From contig CH002047.1 in the NCBI GenBank assembly GCA_000149265.1, forward strand, positions 268,495 to 332,494: a stretch of 64,000 nt of DNA, written 5' to 3'. The position numbers were made by a program, and so were the translations under genes. How positions within the stretch are numbered: the stretch's first letter is position 1; each line of letters opens with the position of its first letter. Origin of the DNA: Ciona savignyi. Its lineage: Eukaryota; Chordata; Ascidiacea; Phlebobranchia; Cionidae. This document shows positions 12,561 to 24,255 of this stretch, piece after piece. The notes under the pieces are model-generated. The model was not told the DNA's origin. It saw only the letters and a list, made by a program, of their open reading frames with translations, and made no database searches.

Positions 12561-13439
12561 CTGATGCGCATGGAAACAAAGGGTGTTCGAAAGTTCTCGA
12601 TTCTCGCAAGTTTTTAAAATCATTTTATAAAGGCATTTTTTACAGATATTTTTTTCTGCAAAGTCACAGAATGTAATCTTGATTACTTCTCTCAATATTC
12701 AGCATTTACTAGGAATAAGTTTGTTTGTTGGTTAAAAACAATAAACAAAGAAAACAGACATTACGTATTTGATATGGGTTGGAGGAACTGGATTTTACAT
12801 ATTTAAAGCTACCACTTCATTATTTGTTTGTTATCAAATTCTCTATCGAATTTCATACAAGTAGAAATAGTCCGGTATAATTGTGCATTGTGATAGCGAT
12901 TTTGGGGATTGTCTGTGGAGAACTAGAATAAACATTTTTCAAGTATTACTTGGTCTACTATTGCGTCTTCTACGCTAAGTTTGATCTCAGAATCCTGTTT
13001 TAATGGTCATTTGTGCGACTTAACTATCACAGACAGTACGCAATTACTTTTAGCAATATATAAAACACTAAATATTAAAAACTGCTACAAGCGTTACTGC
13101 CCTACTAGATTTTGATACTCAACAACCAACATCCGATAAGCAATAAACGATGCACTAGTCGAGGGTACAACGAGAACTGACAATACAAATCTATTAGGTC
13201 AAAGAGCAGTCACGGTGCGAAATCAATCAGGAAAAACTACCAATCAGTTCGTTCCATCCCGCAAATGACCAGTCAATTCACGCGGTCAGGAACGGTTTTT
13301 CAAAATGATATTGAACAACCAATAATTACGGTAACCGTAAAGAAAAATTGCAAAAGTGACATAATACATAAGGCAAAACAACAAATTTAAAATTTAACTC
13401 ATTACAGATTATACCTGTGTGAATCCAACACGTATTTAT

Positions 13440-13805
13440 AATTGTCTTACTGTGTATTTTTAATTATTAATTCGTCATGCCATGTGTCCATATTTTAAGC
13501 ATGGGAAATTGCGATAAGTTTCCTGTTTTGGAAGATCAGTCGATGAATTGTTTCCCGCGCTCTGTTTAACGTCTGCCAAGCCTCTTGTACAAACATGTGT
13601 TTCCTGTTATGTGTCTTATATCATACTGTGTATAATTTTTATAATATCAGAGAGCATTTTGGTTCTCAACCTTTTACCTTACTTACCTAAGCTATGCCCT
13701 TGTGTACAGCACTTTACCTGACTGCACCTTGCGTAAATACCTAATAAAATACTTGACCCCTGTTTACCCCTTGTCTTACCCTGGTTATCACCCGTCTAAA
13801 GCAAC
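13440..13805 (+). repeat. Dispersed repeat family, copy 1
   Basis: This block recurs at 18236-18505 (same strand) and 21765-22025 (opposite strand). Shared landmarks in order are TGTTATGTGT, ATATCAGA, CCTAAGCTATG.CC, TGTGTACAGC.CTTTACCT, AATAAA-like text, and CCCCTGTTTACC.CTTGTCTTACC. No terminal inverted repeat or target duplication was clear. It may be a MITE, a solo LTR or a duplicated 3' UTR; I do not recognise it. Confidence 0.7.
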
Positions 13806-13809
13806 AGCG

Positions 13810-15190
13810 CTGCTGCACACATTTTCATCTATATTTTAGGATAAAAATTAATAGGTGGTAAAAAACTGTGGTTTACACCGAATACGCTTTGACCAAGATG
13901 GCCTTTGCGGTAGTTTCAGTCCATGTCTTTCTTTTGTGGTTGGTGCCGGTGTATGCTTGCTTCCTTCTGGTTGTTTAGTGGCTCTCCTCGTATCTCGTGG
14001 TTACGTTTTTAACCTATGTCCAAATGATGGCTGTGGTTATTTTATCGGACTATTTGACCCTTTGTTGTCACCAGTTTGATCAGCATTAAATCGTTCCCCC
14101 CATTTCGTTTGTTTGAAAATCTCCAATTGTCGCTATTTGACCGTTAAAATGTACGGTTAAAAGTGTTTTGGAAGCATCCTGTATAATTAAGTGGGCCGTT
14201 TAAGAAAGTTTTTTACACTTAACCTTACCCACAAGAAGAGAAAAGAAGGGTTTGTGAAATTTTTGTTTTGTTTTTTCGTTCCAACGTCAACCTTTGTGTC
14301 TCTAACGTCTCTCGGGCTACTTCTTTCTACCAACTTCAGCTGTTCCTGAAGACTATTCAGGTGGCTCGAATGACCTTGTCTGAGCACATCAGATCGGCCT
14401 GATGGCGCAGGTCCGTGTAAGTAAAATATGTGGTGCCACACATGTACCTTTTACGCAAGGATATTTACCTACACACCCAAGAATAAGTCTTTTTTGATAT
14501 TTTACGATTATTCTTTAACGGCCATCATTTTGGACTGGTAAGGATTATCCCTTAAATTGTAAAGAAAGTTGTAAACAAATAAATTATCCCAAGAAAAGAA
14601 CAATTGTACTCTACATACCCTAAGTTACCATAGGAAACCCTTGAAATATATACTTCAAGTAAGTAGAATACAATATTACCACGTGCTTAACATATCTAAA
14701 GACTTGAAACCACCACAAAGAGATATTTTATATGCCAAGAAAAATAATTCGGATACCCCGTACCCACCACAAACATTTTCGGAAAAAAAAACCACCCAAA
14801 CTGGAACGGCGCATAAACTAGTGATCAGTTTGCTCCATGATAACCAGGAATAAAATGAACTAATAAGTTACAACTTTTAGAGGTGTTAACTAATATCTAT
14901 TGGATATGCAGAGACAAATTTTGAAAGAATCACGTTTACATCAAAAAGCTCGCAATACTGTAACACTAATTCATGTCGTTGTCTTATACTTTGTAAACGT
15001 CAATATTTTATTCAGAAAACATGGATATCAAATATACCAAGATTGGTTTGGTATCCAGGAAACCTGATCGTTTCTGTATGCAGAAAAATATAGCGTACAC
15101 TAAACTGCTTTTATTAAATATTAATGGTTAACACATGATTGACACTTTCTAGTTAAAATTGAAGTTACTTAAAATACATAATGATAATAT
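13810..15190. other. Noncoding stretch upstream of the MGNKISKL exon
   Basis: Several short ORFs occur (13855-14079, 14187-14441, 14641-14853) but none has a recognisable motif and the first has no ATG. I treat it as intron or upstream sequence of the exon at 15201. Confidence 0.5.
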
Positions 15191-15200
15191 TCTTTTTCAG

Positions 15201-15271
15201 GGTCGTTGTTGTGAAATCTGAAATCAGTTATCTGAGATCGATCTGCAATGGGAAATAAAATTAGTAAATTG
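15201..15271 (+). CDS. Putative NLR start exon, MGNKISKL (coding part 15248-15271)
   Basis: A good acceptor (ATTCTTTTTCAG, ending 15200) precedes a short exon that ends at donor GTAGGT (15272). ATG 15248 has G at -3 and G at +4, and an in-frame TGA at 15233-15235 lies just upstream, so this is the first usable start in frame. The eight coding residues MGNKISKL fit an N-myristoylation signal (Met-Gly, small residue at position 6). The exon ends in phase 0, matching the phase-0 start of the repeat exon at 18736. With only 47 bases before the ATG, the acceptor could be a spliced-leader trans-splice site, common in Ciona, or join a noncoding 5' exon. The link to the NLR gene is inference from order, strand and phase. 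Confidence 0.45.
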
Positions 15272-15654
15272 GTAGGTAATTTTGTTGTTGCTTGTTTCAC
15301 TTGATTAAAATATTTCTAGTAAGCTTTATTAAATCACGTATTATGGCGTCATGTGATATACATGACTGGTTGTTTGATCAACCGTATAATTTATGACGTG
15401 TTGCCTTTTATCCTACGTTTGCTGTGCCGTTCATATCTCTTATTATTAAATTTAGATCGCCGACCAATAAACAACTATTGTGTTTCGTACCCGTTGTCGG
15501 CGCTACAGTATATTATTTGCAGATATAAAAAGTATCATGACAATTTTAGAAAAGGTGGTGATTTTCAAAATTATTTTGCCCACTATTCCACCAATCTAAA
15601 AGGATTTTAAATATCTCTTTTGCATTCTCTAATTTTTCTGTAGTGTATTTAAAT

Positions 15655-15754
15655 NNNNNNNNNNNNNNNNNNNNNNNNNNNNNNNNNNNNNNNNNNNNNN
15701 NNNNNNNNNNNNNNNNNNNNNNNNNNNNNNNNNNNNNNNNNNNNNNNNNNNNNN
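15655..15754. other. Assembly gap (100 N)
   Basis: Exactly 100 N characters, a conventional placeholder length, so the true gap size is unknown. It lies inside the proposed first intron of the NLR gene; a missing exon cannot be excluded. Confidence 0.99.
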
Positions 15755-16100
15755 TTAAATTGTTCGCAAAACAGGGCGTCGCTCGTTACAATTTTCTAGC
15801 TTTGGCATAATTTGAAAGGATTGTAGTTTCATTTCATCTGTGCATGTAAAGTTTGTTTTGTAGATATTAATCCTTCTTCGGAAATCACCTTGGCGTTTAC
15901 CACCCTTGTCCACCGCGCTTGTTGGTTTATTTTATTTTATTTTTATCAATATTTGTAGATCGCCGGTGTTGTTCTTCATCATTGTTTAAGGTGCTCTTTT
16001 AGTATTTCTTTAGTCGTTTATGATCTAATACCATGAGTCGTTTAAGGCTTCGAGTAGTTTTCATCGTAACAAAATAATTGCCGGTATTTGTCTGAAGTTT

Positions 16101-16304
16101 GTGGAAATCCCAAAAGCCCGCTTCTCCTCACCTAAAAGTAGGAAACTTTTGACCCCAATATTAAAAAACACGAAACTAAAATTACTAATCATTAGAAATA
16201 TATATACTTTCAGTGGACTGAGCTTGCTCGGGACATTTATTATTCTTAAATCTCTTGTGATTCCAAAACTATTATACAAAGCATTTCCCTCTTCCAGATT
16301 TTAA
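16101..16304 (+). pseudogene. Possible L1-like reverse transcriptase fragment
   Basis: A 67-residue open frame contains LSLLGTFIILKSLVIPKLLY, which resembles the segment after the catalytic core of L1-type LINE reverse transcriptases (leucine-rich, glycine, then ILK.L.IPK..Y). The same place in the intact LINE at 54155-56645 reads LTLKGRVMIINALFIPQIL. Nothing else of a LINE is seen around it. Short and weak; it could be chance. Confidence 0.3.
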
Positions 16305-16443
16305 AGTTGTTTATTACTCCTATAAAAAGAGGTTCATGTTTAAGTTTACATGGGGGTCGAAACGGGAAAACTGAACAGGCAAATGTTATGCTGTGAAATA
16401 AGATGGGAAATATGTTTATAACGAATTTATTACACTAATTCCG

Positions 16444-16600
16444 AAGAAAAGTGTGCGGTAAATCGACCCGTGCAATGGCAGTCGTCTTTCGGACAAGGGG
16501 TGGCCCAGAAAGTGTGGACCACAGTGGAAAAAGAAAAACCGCAAAAAATGAAATTCCACTAAAAAGTGTAACACTTACCCAGGCATTAAAATGTAAAATT
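16444..16600 (-). repeat. Repeat block shared with 61037-61200 (LINE 3' UTR candidate)
   Basis: The run GAAGAAAAGTGTGCGGTAAA, then GTGGCCC.GAAAG.GTGGACCA and AAATTCCACTAA is repeated at 61037-61200. There it lies downstream, on the minus strand, of a LINE C-terminus at 62178-62370, so it may be that LINE family's 3' untranslated region. Strand is given on that basis. Confidence 0.55.
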
Positions 16601-16689
16601 AGGAAATAAATATATAGTACTTAAAAATTAAGTAGAAAAATACATTTTTTTGTGCAAAACAATATTGCACATTAAGTATGCATTACCAT

Positions 16690-18235
16690 CTGGTGCTGTT
16701 GTGCCGACGGCAGCTTTAAGGGTAAGGGTGGATAATTTAAGGGTATCAGGCATAATCAGGCGTTTTGCATTTAGTCTACCTGTGTTTGTGTTTCCAACCT
16801 ACACTTTGTACATTACATAAATTTTAAAATCACCTATATTGATATAACTTGGTTTTTTTCGAGGTATTTCATTCTTATTTTGACTAGACTAAGTCCAATA
16901 ACCACCCGTCGCGACCTTTTTGGTATCATTTTCAAAATGAGCTAATGTGATTTTGATGGAAAATTTAATATCTTCAGGCAAAGGTATATATCAAGCTATG
17001 GCTACATTTGTTGTATCGCTTTGATATAGATAAACCGAAGCTACTTATTGCATTTCGTATGTAGTTTCTGAATGCTTAGCCTGTCGTTGCAGGTTATTTC
17101 AAATAACTTTTGTTTTCTTTCGGCGATTTCGACAACGCATTTCGTTAATATTCCAAATAATTCATGTTTAATGTTGTAGCCTATATTAATATATTGTTAA
17201 ATCTTTAGCAAAACACAATCTGGCCTCACAATTTTGTTTTACAGTTCCACTTTTTTCACATACTGGGCATACTCTCGTGTCCATGATGTATCCAACTTTT
17301 GCCGGCTCCCCCACAGTACTGGTCGTGTTTTTAGCACACTCTTCAATTTTATCCTTTAATTGATAATATATAATACGTTTTGTTCATATTCGAGTAGAGT
17401 TTATTAGGTATAATTCGTCTATACAAAAACACTCGAACCAAAGTATGAAGTCAAATGTATGAGAAAAATCAGCTTTAACTGTTTCAATTACCCTAAGCCC
17501 TAAATAGCCCAACTAAATGCTCAATTGCGCAATGATTTCATACGTATGTTCCCAGAGTTCAATCCTTTTAAAAATTAATCAACATGTATGATATCCATTC
17601 GTTATTACATTTTTTTGTAAAATAACCGGCTGAGTAGTTAGTGGCTTAATGCATTGCTTTTTATTTGATTTTCGAAATATTTTTTTAGCTATTAGTTTGG
17701 GTCCCTGGGCAAAGCACTTAGCGTATATTACTTAAACTCAGTATTTTTATTTAAAAAAATTAAAGAAGCGTCTCAATCATAAATATAACAACTTTTAATA
17801 TCTCCGCTAACCAACCGTCAGATAATTGACCGTGTGATAACGCCGCCTTGATATTTTAAAATTAATATATTATCTTATTCCTTTTCACCCAAGGTTTCAA
17901 ATAACAATATGGATCAGTATTGCAATGAGCAAATACGATTTCAGTTGATTAGGCAGTCTTTTCAAGTTTCGATTCCATTTCGTTAAATACTTCATTGCGA
18001 AATCTCCCGAATATATGGTAGCAGGTCCAACTCTCACAGTCGCCTGTTTGGACCAGTTATCCTGTTATAACGCCTTAGCTAGCGACCAGTTAGGACCTGC
18101 AAATTTTCTTAAAAAACGACGCACTTAACCGCTAACGTGAAGAATGAAGTATCTCGAATATACTAATGATATTCAGTGCCGCACATTAATCAATTTATTG
18201 CAATATTGCTGTCCATATGCGTGCAACGTTGACGA
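16690..18235. other. Gene-free intronic stretch with repeat fragments
   Basis: Contains a fragment of the module seen at 4000-4120 and 7050-7160 (near 17385-17490, with GAGTAGAGTTTATTAGGT), a body fragment of the tRNA SINE near 17695-17745, and its tRNA end on the minus strand near 18070-18140. No coding sequence recognised. Confidence 0.5.
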
Positions 18236-18505
18236 AAAGACTTGTGGGAATCCCACACGTTTATAATTGTATTTCTGTATATTTTAACAATTAGGATTAG
18301 TTTCCTGTTGTCCTGTTATGTGTATAATATCATAATATCAGACCGAGCATGTGGTTGGTCCTCGCTTGGACTAGCCGCTCTCTCAAACTTTAACTCTACC
18401 TACTTAAGCTATGCCCTTGTGTACAGCGCTTTACCTAACGATTAACTAATAAAGTACCCGACCCCTGTTTACCTCTTCTCTTACCCTGGTAAAACCCGTG
18501 TAAAG
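18236..18505 (+). repeat. Dispersed repeat family, copy 2
   Basis: Second copy of the block described at 13440-13805, shorter and diverged, with AAGCTATGCCCTTGTGTACA and ACCCCTGTTTACC conserved. It lies 230 bases before the nonapeptide-repeat exon. Confidence 0.7.
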
Positions 18506-18735
18506 TTAGAGAGACTTTACCAAGACAGCCAAATGACTCATATTTTTATTATGGAGATTTAGTAAGCAGTTTAAATATTAAAAATAAGGTTTACGTAAAG
18601 ATGTGCACCCAACGTACAGATAATGGGTATGAAAAGATGTGTAAAGCCCTAATATAAAACACGTTTTAAAACGCTGTTTAATCTAACAAACATTTTGCTT
18701 GAACGACCACTATCTTTAACCACAGTCTTTCACAG

Positions 18736-19681
18736 AGCAATCGACCTTTAACATTCAATCCTACTACTAATGTAGAAGAGCAGCACGCACAACCGAATGT
18801 TGGACAGCAGCACGCACAACCGAATGTTGAACAGCAGCACGCACAACTGAATGTTGGACAGCAGCACGTACAACCGAATGTTGGACAGCAGCTCGTACAA
18901 CCGAATGTTGGACAACACCACGTACAACCAAATGTCGAACAGCAGCACGTACAACCGAATGTTGGACAGCAGCACGCACAACCGAATGTTGGACAGCAGC
19001 ACGCACAACTGAATGTTGGACAGCAGCACGTACAACCGAATGTTGGACAGCAGCACGCACAACCGAATGTTGAACAGCAGCACGCACAACTGAATGTTGG
19101 ACAGCAGCACGTACAACCGAATGTTGGACAGCAGCACGTACAACCGAATGTTGGACAGCAGCTCGTACAACCGAATGTTGGACAGCAGCTCGCACAAGCG
19201 AATGTTGGACAGCAGCACGCACAACCGAATGTTGGACAGCAGCTCGTACAACCGAATGTTGGACAGCAGCTCGTACAACCGAATGTTGGACAGCAGCACG
19301 TACAACCAAATGTTGGACAACAACACGTACAACCAAATGTTGGACAGCAGCACGTACAACCGAATGTTGAACAGCAGCACGCACAACCGAATGTTGGACA
19401 GCAGCTCGTACAACCGAATGTTGGACAGCAGCACGCACAACCGAATGTTGGACAGCAGCTCGTGCAACCGAATGTTGGACAGCAGCTCGTACAACCGAAT
19501 GTTGGACAGCAGCACGCACAACCGAATGTTGGACAGCAGCTCGTGCAACCGAATGTTGGACAGCTCTCACAATACAATCTTACACAACAGAAGTTCGTAC
19601 GAACAAACATTGAGCATCAACACGGAGACCTTACCATCAACCAATATTCTGAACCTACCCCTGTTGATGTTAACTCACTTG
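18736..19681 (+). CDS. NLR exon encoding 29 tandem nonapeptides
   Basis: The plus-strand frame is open from acceptor TCTTTCACAG (ending 18735) to donor GTAAGT at 19682. It encodes 315 residues plus one base: a 16-residue lead (SNRPLTFNPTTNVEEQ), 29 nonapeptides of consensus H-V-Q-P-N-V-G-Q-Q (H/L at 1, A/V at 2, G/E at 7), and a 38-residue tail ending DVNSL. The exon starts in phase 0 and ends in phase 1. The NACHT exon at 26234 begins in phase 1, and the junction codon GCT keeps the frame. Gln/Asn-rich, no predicted helix-breaking Gly-Pro runs, no signal peptide. Function unknown: a spacer, a multimerisation or a binding repeat are possible. Open frames on the other strand and frames are by-products of the 27-base period. 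An alternative acceptor ending 18725 is in phase 2. Confidence 0.65.
18784..19566. repeat. 27-bp coding minisatellite, 29 units
   Basis: Consensus CACGTACAACCGAATGTTGG plus ACAGCAG, with no unit deviating from 27 bases, so the frame is preserved throughout. Several higher-order blocks repeat (for example the order of CAC/CTC and GCA/GTA variants), suggesting unequal exchange. Strict length conservation over 783 bases is what selection on reading frame would leave. Confidence 0.97.
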
Positions 19682-19689
19682 GTAAGTGT

Positions 19690-20780
19690 TGATTTAAGAT
19701 CGTAAATATGTTTACTAAGAATTTAAATAAAGAGTTAAAATAATCCAGTTTACCCCCACAAATTTGGTGTTTCGTCTAATTTTTAAAGATGCATTTTTTG
19801 TTATATATTTCTTTGGAAAATAGATCAAGATTCCATTGGTAACTGGCGAACCAATTAGTATCTGCCACAAACTATACATAGCGTGTCAAATATACAAAGT
19901 GTATTTAGGTCATTAGGCTTGTTAAATAAAAGTAAAATCTCCATCAACCTTCCAACACGCAGGAAAGACCTGGTATTTGCTCCTCATTTAACAAATATGG
20001 TTATATATAATACATCATAATGTAAGTGTTATTGTTTTGCTAAATTAAAACTAATCTTACTTAAAATAAGTTCTAGTATTGTATATAACTCTAAACAGAG
20101 AGTTCTAGTATTGTATATAACTCTAAACAGATGGATTCAAATTATATTAATTCTCGAAAGCCTTCAACCATACCAGTGGGGAAAATGCCACTAGAGTCGA
20201 CAAACTTGCCTCTCCCATTGTGTTTAGAAAAAGGACGGTAATTCCCGCTATCGGGAAAAATGTACAATTAGGCTAATTTGGATTTTATCTGCAAATTTTA
20301 GAAAAAACAGAACTAGAATTAAAATAATCCAGTTAACCCTTATGAAATCCCCATTATCAAATTAAGCAGATGCAAGCATAAATACACTACAAGAGGCAGT
20401 CAACAACGTATTTACTACCACTATTTTATACCATACTCGAAGTGTACGCTATATGTTGCTACAAGCAGAAACGTTCGGTTGCCCTTGCTACTTAACTTCG
20501 GTATATTAAAGTGAATAACTTGATGTTAGTGTAAAGCGTTATAGCATACTGATTACTGGTTTAGGGGGGAGGAGTGTTATTGATATTTTAAATTTCCCTA
20601 CTAATGTTATAATTTTTTTAATTTAAAGTAATAAATGCTTTTCTTTCACGAAATATTGGCTGTTAAAGAATAAACGGCGTCAAAATACATGGATATCGTG
20701 CTTAAAATTCTTATTTTTCGGGATTTTCCTAACGTTAAATACTTTCCTGCATATCAATCAATACACATAAGCATATTTCT
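19690..20780. other. Intron sequence, no gene
   Basis: AT-rich intronic DNA of the proposed NLR gene. A short direct duplication (about 31 bases, TTCTAGTATTGTATATAACT, twice at 20072-20131) is the only clear structure. Confidence 0.6.
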
Positions 20781-20787
20781 ATAAATT

Positions 20788-21545
20788 ATGGGTCCCATTA
20801 GGAAAAATGGGACATCGTTGTTGTCCGTTTTTTATTTTATTTTTTTCGTCAAACGCTTGACAGGCATGGCATGGCGCTTCGACATCTACCAGAAGGAATA
20901 ATGGAATCGTAAAAAGCGCTTGCACGGCTGCTCTAATTTTGATCAGAGATTCGGTGAAATGTAAAGACCATTAGACACTCATTTTACCATGACCTATTGC
21001 GGACAAAAACAATATGTGTTCCATTTTTTCCTAATGGGGGCCACCCATAAATTTATAGGTCATGTGCCAATTAAAAAAAAGAAAACATTTACTTAAGAAT
21101 GTTATTTTCGTTGAAAACGAAGATGTGATCAGATTAAACTTATAAGACACTCGTTACAAAACATGACCCACTTATGTAAAAACAGATTAACTTATAATAC
21201 TAAACCCAGGGGAATTTCCTATAAAGCCATGAAAAACTAAATCTGGGCTTGTTTTGGCAATTTAGGCTTCATTTCACTGCCAGCGCTTGAAAAGAAGCTA
21301 TAATTTTAAACCTTTTTGGTGAAATGTTCGTAAATTTAAGATGTTTATTCTTTATTTAACTACACACTGGAAAATAAGTTTGGTTGGTTAACTATGGGAC
21401 CCATGCGTTTATGCTTGCAGAAACAAACTACATACTGCGGTGTTTAAAATACAAATTGTGGTTAGGGACCCTGTAGCATGAATATATGGCATACAACATG
21501 TGTTTTACAAATAGTTGTGGTTAAACCCGTGGTTGACACTCTCTC
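20788..21545. mobile_element. Element with ATGGGTCCCAT ends and one 330-bp internal unit
   Basis: Opens with ATGGGTCCCATT and later shows the inverse ATGGGACCCAT (21393-21403), followed by a shared flank through GTGGTTGACACTCTCT. The same organisation is at 36180-37580, where the internal unit (AAACGCTTGACAGGCATGGC, ACATCTACCAGAAGGA and so on) is repeated four times. Here about one and a half degraded units remain. No transposase ORF. Non-autonomous DNA element is the likeliest class. Confidence 0.6.
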
Positions 21546-21764
21546 TAGTTTTTAGCTAATATCGAAATTTCGTTCTGTCATTACGGGGGGGGGGGGCATT
21601 CTAACAACCCTTCCTGGTTTCACAACTTTGTTGTGTTGCATCACAAGAAATGGGAAGTCGTCCACAATATCACTGAAATCCCCATTTTCCTTTTTATTTC
21701 CCCTTTTTCTTTTTTTAAAATTACTAAAATCTTCTCTCTCTCTCATTTTAGGGTTTGTAGCAGC

Positions 21765-22025
21765 GCTTTAACTATAGACGGGGTTTAAGCAAGGTAAGAC
21801 AAGGGGTAAACAGAGGTAAGATAATTTATTGGGTTATCTTGCAGCATGCAGCCAGTCAAAGCGCTGTACACAGTGTCATAGCTTAGGTATGTTTAGGGTA
21901 CGTAAGCTGGAGAAAGGTCAGACCAAAAGCGGCCAACCGGGACCACCTCTCTGATGTTATGGAATTATACACAGTTTATTTAAGACTCCTAACAGGAAAG
22001 ACATGTTTGTACACGAAGCTTGAAA
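21765..22025 (-). repeat. Dispersed repeat family, copy 3 (inverted)
   Basis: Reverse-complement copy of the 13440-13805 block, with GGGGTAAACAGAGGTAAGA and GCGCTGTACACAGTGTCATA. It keeps the ends AGCAGCGCTTTAACTATAGA and GCTTGAAAGGCGTT, which copy 1 also has, so it is the more complete copy at both edges. Confidence 0.7.
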
Positions 22026-22029
22026 GGCG

Positions 22030-22900
22030 TTAAACAGAACTCGAGGGAAACAATTCATCAACTGAGCTGCCAAAACATGAAACTAGGCAACTTCCCATGC
22101 ACAAAATACACTTGGCATAACGAATTGATAGTAAAAAATACACAGCGGGACAATTATAAATATTTAGCACCCCTTCTTTTTTTTATAGGGACAAGTGCAT
22201 TTGGCCGCTTGTCGCTAAACCAAAAGAGCACTTTAGGCTGTCCTTCGAGATTGTAAAGTCGGTGCTTGTCTGATTTCTGACTTTGGTAACTCGCAGCATA
22301 TAATTCAGACAATAGACGCACGGTAATATTTTATTCTGTAAGCTGCATTCTATTACTTATTTAAATACTAAAGGCGGTGCTGTACTCGTTGTAAATACGA
22401 CGTCCAGTAGAACGTGTAAGGTTTCAGATGGAGTGCTGCTGAAATCGCTATTTGATTTCTGTAAAGATCCACATCAATGCTTCTTCACACAAGAGGTTTT
22501 TGGTGGGGACATACCATTAAAAATGAGTGTCATTTGATGTTCTTTAAATCAGGTGACAGTAATTCCCATATTTGCAAGCAGATTAACATTTGCAGCAGTT
22601 TTTGGATGGTTGCTTGACTCTTTCCCTGGGAGGGTTGAGCCTCTGTGGTTTTACCGTCGCGTTTTTAGGAGGATATAATTACTCGGTGCTGCTCGCGTGT
22701 GGCTCGATTATGCTGACTTCCAATCCGACTCCAAGATTGAGTCCACGCTGATTGGAAAGTTAGTTGTTTATTTTCAAACGTTGTCAATAAAACACACGAA
22801 TAAATCAAAGCACTTTTACTCGTGACCGCTTTGCTGTGACCGACTCACGTCGTAATAACTGCGCGATACGATTAGACCACGTCCGTCTTCGTTGCACATG
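22030..22900. other. Intron sequence, nothing recognised
   Basis: No ORF with recognisable motifs and no repeat boundary was identified. Confidence 0.45.
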
Positions 22901-22904
22901 ACCA

Positions 22905-23075
22905 GGCACAAGGCAACTCGTGACGAATACGTCACAATCAGCTGACTAACCGCACATTCTTCTATTACGTCATTCCTTGAGACAGCCTAGCACGACTTGC
23001 GGTTTTGAAGCAGAATGACGTCACCTTATCGCAGATGTTTGGATAATTGTGATGAATACATGGCGAAGATCCCTA
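22905..23075. repeat. CG-containing duplicated repeat, copy 1
   Basis: Matches 24080-24255: GACGAATACGTCACAATCAG, CTGACTAACCGCACATTCTT, ATTACGTCAT, and CCTTATCGCAGATGTTTG occur in the same order in both. It is rich in GACGTCA-like steps. Class unknown. Confidence 0.6.
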
Positions 23076-23689
23076 CACTGTAAGTTCTGGCGAGTAATTC
23101 ATCCAGTCAGTTTTGTTAACATTCCTGTAATGCAAAATGGGTCGGGTCGTCTTACATAGGTTGTTCACGTGAAACGTGGGAAAAGGGGGCTTCTTTATTG
23201 ACTTTTTAGTTTTCACCTTTGAAAGCAGGTTGACAGAGCACTCGCGACAAAAGGTCGAAGAGTTGACAGTGTTGCATACTGACAGCCTTGTGCTCATTAA
23301 ATGCAGCGGAACTCTGCTTGGCGACCACCTCGATAATATAACCACCTCTTTACCAGGAGGACCACATCAGTGCGTTCCCAAATAATTTACTATGGTAATT
23401 TAATGCATTGCATGCTGTTTCAATGACCACCCCGGTTTCCAGACCAGGACCGCCATATTTTGGTCCAAACTTCGAATTTAACTAAACTAAAATCATCTTA
23501 TAAGATATACGTCAGAACTAACAGTTGTTTAAATTCATTCTGCAGTATCTGGTAAAAATAATGGCATTTGGTAAAAAAAATAGTAAAAAGGCAGACGTTT
23601 TGGCTACATATGACGACAACTAGCTCCAAAGCAAAATTCGCTTACGCGACCGCTTTATGACGGTCCTATAGTGGTAAGGTAAGCGGGGT

Positions 23690-23848
23690 TCCACTGTACT
23701 CCTTAAGGGCATGTTCGGAATAATTTCCCCAGTAGTAATGGTGAGCGTTTGCATCTGTCCCGATGAGCAGACGAAGGTTTGATTGTTTACAACGGCTGAC
23801 GAGTTCTCGCATCTTGTGTAGTGGTGGGTGGTTCCGTGGGGTCATCAC
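23690..23848 (-). pseudogene. LINE endonuclease fragment
   Basis: On the minus strand a frame reads PPLHKMRELVSRCKQ and LLIGTDANAHHYYWGN. The D-A-N-A-H-H..WG signature is the conserved active-site region of apurinic-type endonucleases (EEP fold) in non-LTR retrotransposons of the jockey/CR1/RTE type. Only about 50 residues remain; the frame continues on both sides into unrelated sequence. No reverse transcriptase is attached, so this is an isolated relic in the intron. Confidence 0.65.
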
Positions 23849-24079
23849 CAGCCATGTATGTAAACAGAACAGAAACAACAGGGTCCCTTCTGCCGCGCCC
23901 GGCCGCAGTCTTCTACTATTTTTGCGGCAGAGCTTCCCCCATCTCTGCTGTCTATTAGTTCTGCTTTTGGTGGTTCCACCCACGGCCTCGAGTTCGCCCA
24001 AATCCTCGTTTTTTTCCCACGTTTATGCAGTAAGTTCTCATTTCATCATACGCCCGTCTCATTTCATCATACACGACCA

Positions 24080-24255
24080 GGCCTGAGGAGGTAACTTGTG
24101 ATGAATACGACATAATCAGTTGACCAACCGCACATTCTTCCATTACGTCATACATTGAGGCGTTTCCAGGATGATTCTGCGGTTTTCAAGTGGATGACGT
24201 GGCCTTATCGCAGATGTTTGAATTGTGGTGAATGCATGGCGAATCCCTGCAGAAT
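24080..24255. repeat. CG-containing duplicated repeat, copy 2
   Basis: Second copy of the block at 22905-23075; the pair brackets the LINE endonuclease relic, so they could be remnants of one element's ends or a duplicated flank. Confidence 0.6.

Noticed and set aside
13855-14079. Plus-strand hydrophobic ORF, possible membrane protein
   Set aside because: Starts at GTG without ATG, no splice sites in frame and no family resemblance.
18678-19610. Minus-strand 310-residue cysteine-rich ORF (repeats of CCPTFGC) and two other minus-strand repeat ORFs, plus a plus-strand frame with MLDSSTYNR repeats
   Set aside because: A 27-base period leaves several frames open at once. Only the QPNVGQQ frame has matching acceptor, donor and phase with neighbouring exons.
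23763-24086. Plus-strand 107-residue ORF
   Set aside because: It is antisense to the LINE endonuclease relic.
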